64,000 nt of DNA. It comes from Agrobacterium tumefaciens. Its GTDB lineage: Bacteria; Pseudomonadota; Alphaproteobacteria; Rhizobiales; Rhizobiaceae. This document shows, piece by piece, positions 56,696 to 64,000 of this stretch; the first letter of the stretch is position 1, and each line of letters begins with the position of its first letter. The stretch lies in contig NZ_CP039893.1 in the NCBI RefSeq assembly GCF_005221325.1, positions 156,026 to 220,025 of the forward strand, written 5' to 3'. The notes under the pieces were generated by a model that worked only from the letters and a program-made list of their open reading frames with translations, did no database searches and was not told the origin of the DNA. Both the position numbers and the translations under genes were made by a program.

Positions 56696-57883
56696 TTACT
56701 TTTTATCGTTGATTGGCGGGGGTAGGGACGGCGCCCCGGACTTTTGCGTCTGGTCGAGCTTGGCATTGGCAAGCCCGAGCAGCGATCCGGCATAGGCGCC
56801 GGGCGAGCCGATCGCCTTGTCCTTTGCAGCGGAGCCGACGGCGCCGGCTGCACCACCAACGGCGGCTTCCATGCCGCGCATCGCCGCGCCGGCAAGTGAC
56901 GATCCGCCAGCTCTCGCAGCATTCGCTGCCTCAAACCCCCGGTTTGCAGCACCTATGGTGAGGAAGCCGGCGCCTAAAGCGGTAGCGGCCGCCTGCCCGC
57001 CGTGACGGATGGCTTCCATGCCGCCACCGACCGACGCGCCCTGGACGACACCCTGCATGATTGGGGGCACGTACATAGCAATGACGAAGACGACGACTGA
57101 GATGCCGGCGATCGCGAGCGTTGTGATAAACTGGTCAGAGGTTGCCGTCGGCGCCTCAGCCAAGCCTAGCAGAATGTCCGAACCAATCTTGGCAATCATC
57201 ACCAGAGCCATCAGTTTCAAGCCGACGGAGAAGGCGTAGACCAGGTACCGAACGGCAAAATCCTTCGTATAGGACGAGCCGCCGAGCCCGAGCATGATCA
57301 TGCCGGCCAGCAGTCCGACATACATTTCGACCATGACCGCAACGAAGATCGCGGCGACCAGGGAAAAGGCGACCACAACCACGACCATGGCAAAGACAGC
57401 CGCGATGGCAAGCGCATTGTCCTCGAACAGGCCGAACTTCGCCTGCTCGGACATTTTAGAGGCGACGCGGATCCCGGCATCGAAAATATTGGCGGGTGAA
57501 GCCGAGCCGCCGCCGGCACCGATCTGATAAAGACTATCGACCACAGCCTTGGCGAAGGCCGGACCGCCATCCAGGATGAAGGCGAACAGACCGATGAACA
57601 TGATCCGGCGGACCAGTTCAGCGAACCACGCATCAAGGCTCGCCGCATTGATCGCCAGCCATACTGCGGCGATCCCGACTTCGATGCCGGCAAGGATCCA
57701 GAACAGTGATCTCGCCGCATTCATGACCGTCGTCTCCCAGCCTTTAGCGGCGGTGACAACCTGGTTTTCCAATGTAGTCAGGACCGCCCCTTGCTGGGCG
57801 AAGGCCGGCGCGTTTGCAATCAGCAGGATAGCGATGCCAATAATGGCAGTCTCCAGTTTGCGGGAGGGGCGTACGATCACCAT
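56696..57883 (-). CDS. trbL: conjugal transfer protein TrbL (VirB6-like)
   Basis: This 395-residue polytopic membrane protein has a signal-like N-terminus (ETAIIGIAILLIANAPAFAQQ), at least five TM helices between about 55 and 275, and a Gly/Ala-rich tail after 280. VirB6/TrbL proteins form the inner-membrane part of the DNA channel. The ATG at 57883 overlaps the end of trbK. Confidence 0.88.
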   Translation of the reverse strand: MVIVRPSRKLETAIIGIAILLIANAPAFAQQGAVLTTLENQVVTAAKGWETTVMNAARSLFWILAGIEVGIAAVWLAINAASLDAWFAELVRRIMFIGLFAFILDGGPAFAKAVVDSLYQIGAGGGSASPANIFDAGIRVASKMSEQAKFGLFEDNALAIAAVFAMVVVVVAFSLVAAIFVAVMVEMYVGLLAGMIMLGLGGSSYTKDFAVRYLVYAFSVGLKLMALVMIAKIGSDILLGLAEAPTATSDQFITTLAIAGISVVVFVIAMYVPPIMQGVVQGASVGGGMEAIRHGGQAAATALGAGFLTIGAANRGFEAANAARAGGSSLAGAAMRGMEAAVGGAAGAVGSAAKDKAIGSPGAYAGSLLGLANAKLDQTQKSGAPSLPPPINDKK

Positions 57884-58086
57884 CGTGGCTTCATCTCCTG
57901 TCCGCCGCGCACGTCGCGATCCGGATCGCCGCTGAAGAAGCGCTCGCGATACTCGCGCCGCGCCTCACCCGAGCCTGACGATTCAGCGGACGTCGCACCC
58001 GGCTGAACGATCAGCCAGACGAGAAAACCGCCTCCCAAGCCGATGCCACCCGCCACTACGAGAGCAATCAGAATGCGCGGGCTCAC
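57877..58086 (-). CDS. trbK: entry-exclusion protein TrbK
   Basis: This 69-residue protein has one N-terminal TM segment (ILIALVVAGGIGLGGGFLVWL, about 5-25) and a short hydrophilic part. Position between trbJ and trbL is that of trbK, which blocks entry of related plasmids. The GTG start overlaps the trbJ stop (GTGA). There is no Cys, so it is not a lipoprotein here. Its last residues, RGGQEMKPRW, closely match the end of TrbJ (RGGQTMEPRW), an unusual shared tail. Confidence 0.8.
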   Translation of the reverse strand: MSPRILIALVVAGGIGLGGGFLVWLIVQPGATSAESSGSGEARREYRERFFSGDPDRDVRGGQEMKPRW

Positions 58087-58892
58087 CAGCGTGGCTCCAT
58101 CGTTTGTCCGCCTCGGATGTCATTGGTCGGCGCGTTAAAGAATTGTTCGCGCCGGACCTGTGCCAGATCCTTTTGTGCCTGTTCCGACTGAAACCAGGTG
58201 CCCATCATCGTCGTCTGCTGCGAAACCAGCCCACGCAGCTTCTGCATCTGCGCGACTTCCTGGGCTGCGATCTGGTGTCCGACCTGCAGTGCCTTCATCT
58301 GGCCATCGGCCGATTCCGACATCGAGCGCAGCGACGACATGGTGGATTCTTCGCTGGAGAACTGATCGGACGTCAGGCTGGCCGCCTTCAACGTGCCGGC
58401 GATCGTGTCGCGATTGGTGTCGGACCAACCCTGATAGCTTGACGAGAAGCTCTGGCCGTCCGGCAGATTGCTTTTCATGTCGGCGAAACTCTGGAAGCGT
58501 TGCTTCAGAACGTCGTCGACATTGCCCATCGAGAAGGCGATGCCCTGGCCTTGGGCGACGACGCTCTGCAGTTTCTTCAGGTCGTTTTCGACCTGCCCCC
58601 AGATATGATCCGGAAGTTGGGCGGTGTTCTGCAGCAGGTTGTTGTAGATGTTGATCTGGTTCTGGATCTGCTCGGCAAGCTGGGAGATCTGCTTGATCTG
58701 ATTGTTGACCTGCTCGGCCGACTTGCCGACGAGACTGATGAGTTCCGCATTGTTGGCAATCTGCGTCCATTCCGTAGCCTGACCGGTGACACCGCCCGCA
58801 TAGGTCGGAATTGGGAAAGCGACCGGGATGACGACGGCTGCGATCATGACGGCGTGCGCCGCATCAAGCGGCAGGGAAGAGTGTTTCGGCAT
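58083..58892 (-). CDS. trbJ: conjugal transfer protein TrbJ (VirB5-like)
   Basis: This 269-residue secreted protein has a signal peptide (DAAHAVMIAAVVIPVAFPIP) followed by GGVTGQATEWTQIANNAELI and a long helical region (QVNNQIKQISQLAEQIQNQI, about 65-84; YQGWSDTNRDTIAGTLKAA near 145), as in TrbJ/VirB5 minor pilus proteins. I chose ATG 58892, preceded by GGGGG and overlapping the trbE end by 28 bp; the longer frame to 58958 lies inside trbE. Confidence 0.88.
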   Translation of the reverse strand: MPKHSSLPLDAAHAVMIAAVVIPVAFPIPTYAGGVTGQATEWTQIANNAELISLVGKSAEQVNNQIKQISQLAEQIQNQINIYNNLLQNTAQLPDHIWGQVENDLKKLQSVVAQGQGIAFSMGNVDDVLKQRFQSFADMKSNLPDGQSFSSSYQGWSDTNRDTIAGTLKAASLTSDQFSSEESTMSSLRSMSESADGQMKALQVGHQIAAQEVAQMQKLRGLVSQQTTMMGTWFQSEQAQKDLAQVRREQFFNAPTNDIRGGQTMEPRW

Positions 58893-61332
58893 GGGCGATC
58901 CCCCTTTGCTGGAGCCAGTGGATGGGCCAGTCGGGCCCGTATTGTGAGTGCAGGGCACGGATGTGCTTCAGGTCTTCCTTTCCGGACGCGCCAACGAAGG
59001 AGAGCGTCACGGGACCAAGCGACATATCGAACAACCTGCGGCCCTCCGGCGAGGCCACATAATATTCGCGCTTCGGAAGGGCTGTTGCGACGATCTCGAT
59101 CTGCCGCTCGTTGAAGCCAATGCGCTCGTAGAATTCACGCGTACCCGGCTCACGCGCTGCACCGTTGGGCAGGCAGATCTTGGTCGGGCAAGACTCCTTG
59201 AGGACGTCGATGATACCCGAGCGCTCGGCGTCGGATATCGATTGTGTAGCGAGCACGACCGCGCAATTGGCCTTGCGCAGTACCTTCAGCCATTCGCGGA
59301 TCTTGTCGCGGAATGTTGGATGGCCGAGCATCAGCCAGGCTTCGTCGAGGATAATCAGGCTTGGAGCGCCGGTCAGACGCTTCTCGACCCGCCGGAACAT
59401 GTAGAGCAGGACAGGCACGAGATTGCGCTCGCCCATGTTCATCAGCTCCTCGACGTCGAAGCATTGGAATGCGCCGAGTGCCAATCCGTCCGCCTCCGCG
59501 TCGAGCAGCTGACCCATCGGGCCGTCGACCGTGTAGTGATGGAGTGCGTCCTTGATCTCGCGCATCTGCACGCCGGAGACAAAGTCCGAGAGCGAGCGAC
59601 CGCGGGATTCCGCCATCAAAGCAAGTTGCCTGGAGATGGCGTTGCGAAAATCGGGTGTAACAGTGACGCCTTGCAGCGCGACGAGCGTCTCGATCCACTC
59701 GGCCGCCCAGGATCGGTCGCCGTCGGTCGAAAGTTCGGCCAGCGGGCAGAAGGCAAGCTGCGGCGAGCCGCCTTCTCCGGCCCCGGCCCCGTCGGCGCCG
59801 ATCTCGTAGTGATCGCCACCGACCGCCAGCGTCAGCGGCAGCATCGACCGACCCTTGTCGAAAGCGAACACCTGGGCATCGGCATAACGGCGGAATTGCG
59901 CGGCAATCAGCGCCAGCAGCGTCGATTTGCCGGACCCCGTCGGGCCGAAGATCAGCGTATGGCCGACATCGTCCACATGCAGGTTGAGCCGGAACGGCGA
60001 CGAGCCGCTGGCGACCTGCATCAGCGGCGGTGACCCGGCTGGATAGAACGGGCACGGCGCGATGGGGCTGCCCGACCAGACCGAGTTCAGCGGGATGAGG
60101 TCGGCAAGATTGCGGGTGTTGATCAGCGGCTCGCGGATATTGGCGTAGGAAACGCCCGGCAAGCTGCCAAGGAAGGCGTCGGTTGCGTTCAGCGTTTCGA
60201 TCCTGGCGCCGAATCCTTCTGCCTGGACGAGACGGCGGATAGCCTCGCACTTTTCCTGAAGACGCGGTTGCTGTTCGTCGAACAGGACTATGACCGGCGT
60301 GTAATAACCATAGGCAACAAGCTGCGACGCCGCCTGGGCGATCGCGTCTTCGGTCTCGGCCACCATCATCATGGCGTCCTGATCGACAGATCGGCTTTGC
60401 GTCTGGAAAAGCTGGTCGAAGAACGGCCTCACCTTCTGTTGCCATTTCTTGCGGGTACGCTCGAGCTTCTGCCGAGCCTCCTGCTCGTCGAGAAAGACAA
60501 AGCGTGATGACCACCGATAAGTGAGCGGCATCAGGTCGAGGCTGTTTAGGATCCCCGGCCAACTCTCGGCGGGGAGGCCGTCGATGGCGACGACACCGAG
60601 GAAGCGGTTCTCGACCGTCGGGGTCAGACCGTGCTGCAGCTCGGCTGTGACCAGCCAGTCAAGATACATCGGAATATCGGGCAGGCGGACCGGGTGGTTC
60701 TCGCCGGTAATGCAGAAGCGGATGAACTGGAACAGCTCGTCGTAGCGGGCGATCCGGAAACCGCCGCGTTCTTCCGTCTCCCGCGTCATCATGCGGCGTA
60801 TGGATACGACATTGGCGAAATACTGTTCGACCTCGCGGATGGCGGTCCGAAAGGTGTCGAGCGCCGTATCGGCGTGAGATGCAGAACGGCTCCCCGCGTC
60901 GGCATAGACATAGCGCGTCAAGCCTGATCGCCGTGGCTCCGGTGGCCGCCAGGTCAGAATCAGCGCGTGCCGGCTCTCGTAGTGCCCGCTCTCCCTCTGG
61001 AAATGAGACCGCCGTTCCCGATCGATCGCGCCTGTGACGGGATCAGGAAAGTGGCAGGTGTTCTCTGCCGGATAGTCGATCGTCGGTACCCTCAAGGCCT
61101 CGACCTGGATCATCCAGCCGGAGCCCAGGCGAGACAGGATGGCGTTGATCTGTCGCGACACCTCATTGCGCTCGGCATCGGTCGAGCTTTCGCTGTCCGG
61201 CCCCGCGAAGTACCAGCCCGCCATAAGTGAGCCGTCCTTCAGCAGGATGACGCCTTTGTCCACCAAGCCGGCATAAGGCACGAGATCGGCGAAGGATGGC
61301 CCGGAATGACGGAAGGATTTGAGGGCGACCAT
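58864..61332 (-). CDS. trbE: conjugal transfer ATPase TrbE (VirB4-like)
   Basis: This 822-residue VirB4-family ATPase has Walker A FGPTGSGKSTLLALIAAQFR (about residue 456), FAFDKGRSMLPL, Walker B SLIILDEAWLMLG (about 640) and ATQSISDAERSG. It powers pilus assembly and DNA transfer from the inner membrane. The ATG at 61332 lies 10 bp after the trbD stop. It is the largest gene of the operon and fully intact. Confidence 0.93.
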   Translation of the reverse strand: MVALKSFRHSGPSFADLVPYAGLVDKGVILLKDGSLMAGWYFAGPDSESSTDAERNEVSRQINAILSRLGSGWMIQVEALRVPTIDYPAENTCHFPDPVTGAIDRERRSHFQRESGHYESRHALILTWRPPEPRRSGLTRYVYADAGSRSASHADTALDTFRTAIREVEQYFANVVSIRRMMTRETEERGGFRIARYDELFQFIRFCITGENHPVRLPDIPMYLDWLVTAELQHGLTPTVENRFLGVVAIDGLPAESWPGILNSLDLMPLTYRWSSRFVFLDEQEARQKLERTRKKWQQKVRPFFDQLFQTQSRSVDQDAMMMVAETEDAIAQAASQLVAYGYYTPVIVLFDEQQPRLQEKCEAIRRLVQAEGFGARIETLNATDAFLGSLPGVSYANIREPLINTRNLADLIPLNSVWSGSPIAPCPFYPAGSPPLMQVASGSSPFRLNLHVDDVGHTLIFGPTGSGKSTLLALIAAQFRRYADAQVFAFDKGRSMLPLTLAVGGDHYEIGADGAGAGEGGSPQLAFCPLAELSTDGDRSWAAEWIETLVALQGVTVTPDFRNAISRQLALMAESRGRSLSDFVSGVQMREIKDALHHYTVDGPMGQLLDAEADGLALGAFQCFDVEELMNMGERNLVPVLLYMFRRVEKRLTGAPSLIILDEAWLMLGHPTFRDKIREWLKVLRKANCAVVLATQSISDAERSGIIDVLKESCPTKICLPNGAAREPGTREFYERIGFNERQIEIVATALPKREYYVASPEGRRLFDMSLGPVTLSFVGASGKEDLKHIRALHSQYGPDWPIHWLQQRGIAHAETLFPAA

Positions 61333-61342
61333 CTCACATCCC

Positions 61343-61642
61343 TCAGAACTTGCGCCACGGCGATGACGTCGCGCGATAAGACGTCTTGTACGAAATGTGC
61401 CGGAGGTAGACCCGCCGCATCAGAGGATCCGCTTTCGCCATCATGCGCAGTGCCGCCACAGCGACCAGCCAGATCGCGATACCGAACAGCGCCGCGTACC
61501 AGGTCAGCACAACGAAGATCAGGATGATGGCCGCTAGCGCTGTCAGCAGCACCAGTTCGCGGTCAGCGCCCATGAGCAGGTTTGGCCGGGAGAGTGCCCG
61601 GTGTACCCGAGAGCGTGCCAGAGAAGAGCCGGCGTCAGCCAT
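61343..61642 (-). CDS. trbD: conjugal transfer protein TrbD (VirB3-like)
   Basis: This 99-residue protein has a typical VirB3 layout: [20 protein letters not shown], two adjacent TM segments ([31 protein letters not shown], about 32-62), then [19 protein letters not shown]. It overlaps the trbC end by eight bases. Confidence 0.9.
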   Translation of the reverse strand: MADAGSSLARSRVHRALSRPNLLMGADRELVLLTALAAIILIFVVLTWYAALFGIAIWLVAVAALRMMAKADPLMRRVYLRHISYKTSYRATSSPWRKF

Positions 61643-62039
61643 GAGCCCCCTCCCCCACTGTGGCCGGCGTCATCGTTGGTTCGGGAGTGTTTTGCTCGGC
61701 CTGTGCTTGAGCCTCGCCGATCGAGGCCCCGGTCGCGCCGAAGAGAGCGACAATCTGGGTGGCTCCGAGCAGCACGCCACCCACCAGCGCGACATAGCAA
61801 AGCCGTCTCGCGAAATCATTCAGCTCGCCTCCAAAGATCAGCATGGCGCCAGCAATGGCGACAGCGGCCAGCGCGATAAACCCGGCAACAGGTCCGGTGA
61901 TCGATTGCTGGATCTGTTGCAGCGGCGATTCCCAGGGAAGGCCGCCTCCACCCGAGGAAGCGAGCGCCGGTTCTGCAAGACCAATTGAGACGGCGACCAG
62001 TGCCGCACAGGTGAGTAATATATTGGTTCTACGCGACAT
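61635..62039 (-). CDS. trbC: conjugal pilin TrbC (VirB2-like)
   Basis: This 134-residue pro-pilin has a signal peptide ([21 protein letters not shown]), then [22 protein letters not shown] and two TM helices ([43 protein letters not shown]), as in TrbC. I use ATG 62039 with GAGGA before it; it lies within the end of trbB. ATGs at 62051 and 62063 are possible but lack a ribosome site. Confidence 0.88.
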   Translation of the reverse strand: MSRRTNILLTCAALVAVSIGLAEPALASSGGGGLPWESPLQQIQQSITGPVAGFIALAAVAIAGAMLIFGGELNDFARRLCYVALVGGVLLGATQIVALFGATGASIGEAQAQAEQNTPEPTMTPATVGEGAHG

Positions 62040-63000
62040 GGCTGTCCTCATCGATCTGGGCATAATGTTCGGTCTGGTAGCGGCCGTTGCGGTATCCCTC
62101 GAGGTGGATCACCTCACGGACCCGCCTCCCCTTCGCCGTTCGCTCAATAGAGACGAGGAGATCGACGGCTTCGCCGATCACCTCCTGCATAGGCTGCTGG
62201 CTGGCTTCCGCTGTCAGCTGCTCAAGCCGGCGCAGGGCAGACATCGCCGTGTTGGAATGGACCGTCGTGACGCCGCCCGGATGTCCCGTGTTCCAGGCCT
62301 TGAGCAACGTCAGTGCCGCACCGTCGCGGACCTCGCCGACAATGATGCGGTCGGGACGCAGACGCATCGTGCTTTTGAGCAGGCGCGCCATGTCGATCGT
62401 ATCGCTGGTATGTAGCGACACGGCGTTCTCGGCCGCGCATTGAATTTCGGCGGTGTCTTCGAGAATGACCATCCGATCGTCCGGGGCCGCAGTCACGATT
62501 TCGGCGATGATGGCATTGGCGAGCGTCGTTTTGCCGGACCCCGTGCCACCGGAGATGACGATATTCATCCGTGCGTCGATCGCGCTTCGAATTGCCGATG
62601 CCTGGGCCTCGGTCATCACTTTTGACGTCACATAATCGTCGAGCGGTATGAGGCGTGACGCCCTCCGCCGGATCGTGAATGCCGGCCCGGATACGATCGG
62701 TGGCAACAGGCCCTCGAAACGGTGTCCGCCGATCGGCAATTCGCCGGATATGATCGGCCGTTCATCGTCAGCCTCTGACTGCAGGGCGTGGGCGACGCTG
62801 CCGATCACGACTTCGGCGGCGGCAGGCGTCATTGCGCCGGCTGATACGACCCCATGACCGAGCCGCTCGATAAACAGTCGACCATCGGGATTGAGCATGA
62901 TCTCGACGACCGTCGAGTCATCAAGGGCGACGCAAAGCTGGTCGCCGAGCGCGTCCTGGAGTTTGCGGACAAGGCGCGGATGGGAGCGAAGCTGGGTCAC
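62029..63000 (-). CDS. trbB: conjugal transfer ATPase TrbB (VirB11-like)
   Basis: This 323-residue hexameric secretion ATPase has Walker [21 protein letters not shown] (about residue 148), the Asp box [21 protein letters not shown] (about 174), Walker [17 protein letters not shown] (about 213) and the His box [13 protein letters not shown]. The GTG start overlaps the traI stop (GTGA). It matches TrbB of Ti plasmids in length. Confidence 0.92.
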   Translation of the reverse strand: MTQLRSHPRLVRKLQDALGDQLCVALDDSTVVEIMLNPDGRLFIERLGHGVVSAGAMTPAAAEVVIGSVAHALQSEADDERPIISGELPIGGHRFEGLLPPIVSGPAFTIRRRASRLIPLDDYVTSKVMTEAQASAIRSAIDARMNIVISGGTGSGKTTLANAIIAEIVTAAPDDRMVILEDTAEIQCAAENAVSLHTSDTIDMARLLKSTMRLRPDRIIVGEVRDGAALTLLKAWNTGHPGGVTTVHSNTAMSALRRLEQLTAEASQQPMQEVIGEAVDLLVSIERTAKGRRVREVIHLEGYRNGRYQTEHYAQIDEDSHVA

Positions 63001-63635
63001 GCGGCGCTCCTGAACGGGCGGCCGTTATCGTCCGCGATGATTGAACGGTATCCCGGCGGGCAGACTCGTTCGAAGCTCGTTCGGTCGGCGGGCAAACGTC
63101 CGGCGACGGCGACAGTGTTGCCGATCGCGACGGGTTCGCCCAGTCGCGTCATCGGCCAACCGGCGCGCTTCAGGATGCGCTCGAAGCGAAGATCGGTTGC
63201 CGTGACGATTTCGTCGTAGCCGTTTGCCATCGACCATTCGATGATGCCGGCAAACATGGTAAGCGTCGCGAGATGCAATTGGCCCCCTGCCCTCGCGGTC
63301 GGCAATGTCGTGTCGACGCAGAAGCGTGAGCTTTCGACCATCCCGGAATGTGCTCCGAGTGAGCCCGCTTCGAGCAACTCAGGGAAGGTCTGTTCCAGCA
63401 TCGTGGGCCCGCAGGCCGGAAGAAGTCGAACGCAACCAGCGATCAATCCGCACATTGCAATAGCCAGAAGGTACGTCGGTTTGCAATCGTCGTACCGGTC
63501 GCGCTCTTCCCCTCTTGTGATCGAGACGTCCCAATCGAGACGACCGCCAAATACCTCCGCACGAAGACGGTGCATCTGGTTCAGGAGGCTTTGACTACGC
63601 TCGTGTTGGTCGGGCGAGACTGTCAGTATCCGCAT
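62997..63635 (-). CDS. traI: acyl-homoserine-lactone synthase TraI (LuxI family)
   Basis: This 212-residue LuxI-family protein has the conserved residues in MHRLRAEVFGGRLDWDVSI (Arg, Phe, Trp; about 21-39), then RDRYDDCKPTYLLAI with the Asp, GCVRLLPACGPTMLEQTFPE with Arg (about 68-87), and ESSRFCVD with Glu-Arg. TraI makes the 3-oxo-octanoyl-homoserine lactone that activates TraR, so it sets up quorum-controlled conjugation. Two ATGs occur in tandem; the second (63635) has GGAG at a better distance. It is the first gene of the trb operon. Confidence 0.93.
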   Translation of the reverse strand: MRILTVSPDQHERSQSLLNQMHRLRAEVFGGRLDWDVSITRGEERDRYDDCKPTYLLAIAMCGLIAGCVRLLPACGPTMLEQTFPELLEAGSLGAHSGMVESSRFCVDTTLPTARAGGQLHLATLTMFAGIIEWSMANGYDEIVTATDLRFERILKRAGWPMTRLGEPVAIGNTVAVAGRLPADRTSFERVCPPGYRSIIADDNGRPFRSAA

Positions 63636-63693
63636 CATAATCTCCGCATGAACCGGTCGTGCGAAAGGAAATCACGCCGCGACGCGTGTGCCT

Positions 63694-63711
63694 ATGTGCA
63701 GATCTGCACCT
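63694..63711. promoter_or_regulatory. tra box I (TraR-binding site)
   Basis: ATGTGCAGATCTGCACCT matches the 18-bp Ti tra box consensus (ATGTGCAGATCTGCACAT) except the last bases. It is centred about 65 bp before the traI start, so TraR with autoinducer should activate traI-trb from here. Confidence 0.88.
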
Positions 63712-63783
63712 CAGGTGATTCTAGCGAGTCGCTGGTCCGGCTCTTAGAGTGTGAGCGCGTGGTGAGCTAGGCGGAGGAGATTC

Positions 63784-63801
63784 ATGTGCAAATCTGCATG
63801 T
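63784..63801. promoter_or_regulatory. tra box II, imperfect (toward repABC)
   Basis: ATGTGCAAATCTGCATGT is a degenerate tra box whose centre is 90 bp from tra box I. In Ti plasmids paired tra boxes between traI and repA also raise replication genes, and this one faces the right end of the window where repA would begin. Confidence 0.7.
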
Positions 63802-64000
63802 CGTCGCAACGAGATCGACTTGCGCAAACAGGTGTAAGTGACAGATTCAAATCAAAGAATCGGGATAGGTCTCTGATACAACGAAAACGTGTTAACTATT
63901 GATTAACTTTAAATATCTTGCAAACCGTGCTGGAATCGGTTGTGCTATCCACGATAAATAGGTGTGTTTACGAAAATTACCGTGTGTACGAGAGGAAGTC
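63802..64000 (+). promoter_or_regulatory. probable leader/promoter region of a divergent repABC operon
   Basis: This 199-bp AT-rich stretch has no ORF. GTTAA (63893-63897) and TTAAC (63905-63909) form an inverted repeat that could be a regulator site or part of a promoter. Assignment to repABC rests on the usual traI-repA arrangement; repA itself is outside the window. Confidence 0.4.

Noticed and set aside
58135..60562. Long extra-frame ORFs in trbJ and trbE (211 and 470 codons on the minus strand, 361 codons on the plus strand)
   Set aside because: They are shadows of GC-rich genes: low-complexity Arg/Ala/Gly text without motifs, fully covered by intact trbJ and trbE.

Overview
The window is part of a Ti (tumour-inducing) plasmid of the Agrobacterium/Rhizobium group. 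It carries plant-expressed oncogenes (iaaH, iaaM, ipt, 6b, gene 5 and further plast genes), three 25-bp T-DNA border repeats, opine-type catabolic operons, and a traI-trb conjugation operon ending in TraR-type tra boxes. It has two T-DNAs, but I cannot name the plasmid: the opine set seen here matches no single type I can assign without a search.

Layout. (1) 1-12021 is the right part of a first T-DNA: acs (cut by the window edge and frameshifted), gene 5, iaaH, iaaM, ipt, 6b and an ornithine-cyclodeaminase-like probable opine synthase, closed by a right border at 11997. (2) 12022-25095 lies between the T-DNAs: an IS3-family remnant, then a bacterial uptake and oxidation system made of a three-subunit opine oxidase, an opine dehydrogenase, a peptide-type ABC transporter, a LysR regulator and a binding protein. 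A scar of broken genes follows. (3) 25096-35999 is a second complete T-DNA: one short plast gene, two full plast genes, one frameshifted plast gene, and a divergent mas2'/mas1'-like pair for making an Amadori/mannityl opine. It also holds a 180-bp direct repeat and a decayed IS. (4) 36000-37240 is insertion-sequence debris and inverted repeats. (5) 37241-48330 is an Amadori-compound catabolic region: a PfkB kinase, a SIS-domain deglycase, an ABC transporter, a GntR regulator and a divergent SDR-edd-aldo/keto reductase operon. (6) 48644-52775 holds metQ-metN-metI-type transporter genes and a LacI regulator. (7) 53090-63800 holds a binding-protein scar and traI-trbBCDEJKLFGHI on the minus strand, with two tra boxes 90 bp apart. 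The last 200 bases are probably leader of a divergent replication operon.

How it fits together. In the plant, the T-DNA auxin and cytokinin genes drive gall growth, while acs (if functional), the OCD-like enzyme and the mas pair make opines. In the bacterium, the middle operon fits oxidation of an imino-diacid opine. The 37-48 kb region fits uptake, phosphorylation and deglycation of a fructosyl-amino acid to glucose 6-phosphate, which Edd would feed into the Entner-Doudoroff pathway. Opine-controlled conjugation through TraI/TraR completes the usual Ti plasmid logic. T-DNA genes are AT-rich with plant-type TATA and AATAAA signals; the bacterial operons are GC-rich with overlapping ATGA/GTGA starts. 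All functional statements rest on reading the translations, with no database search.
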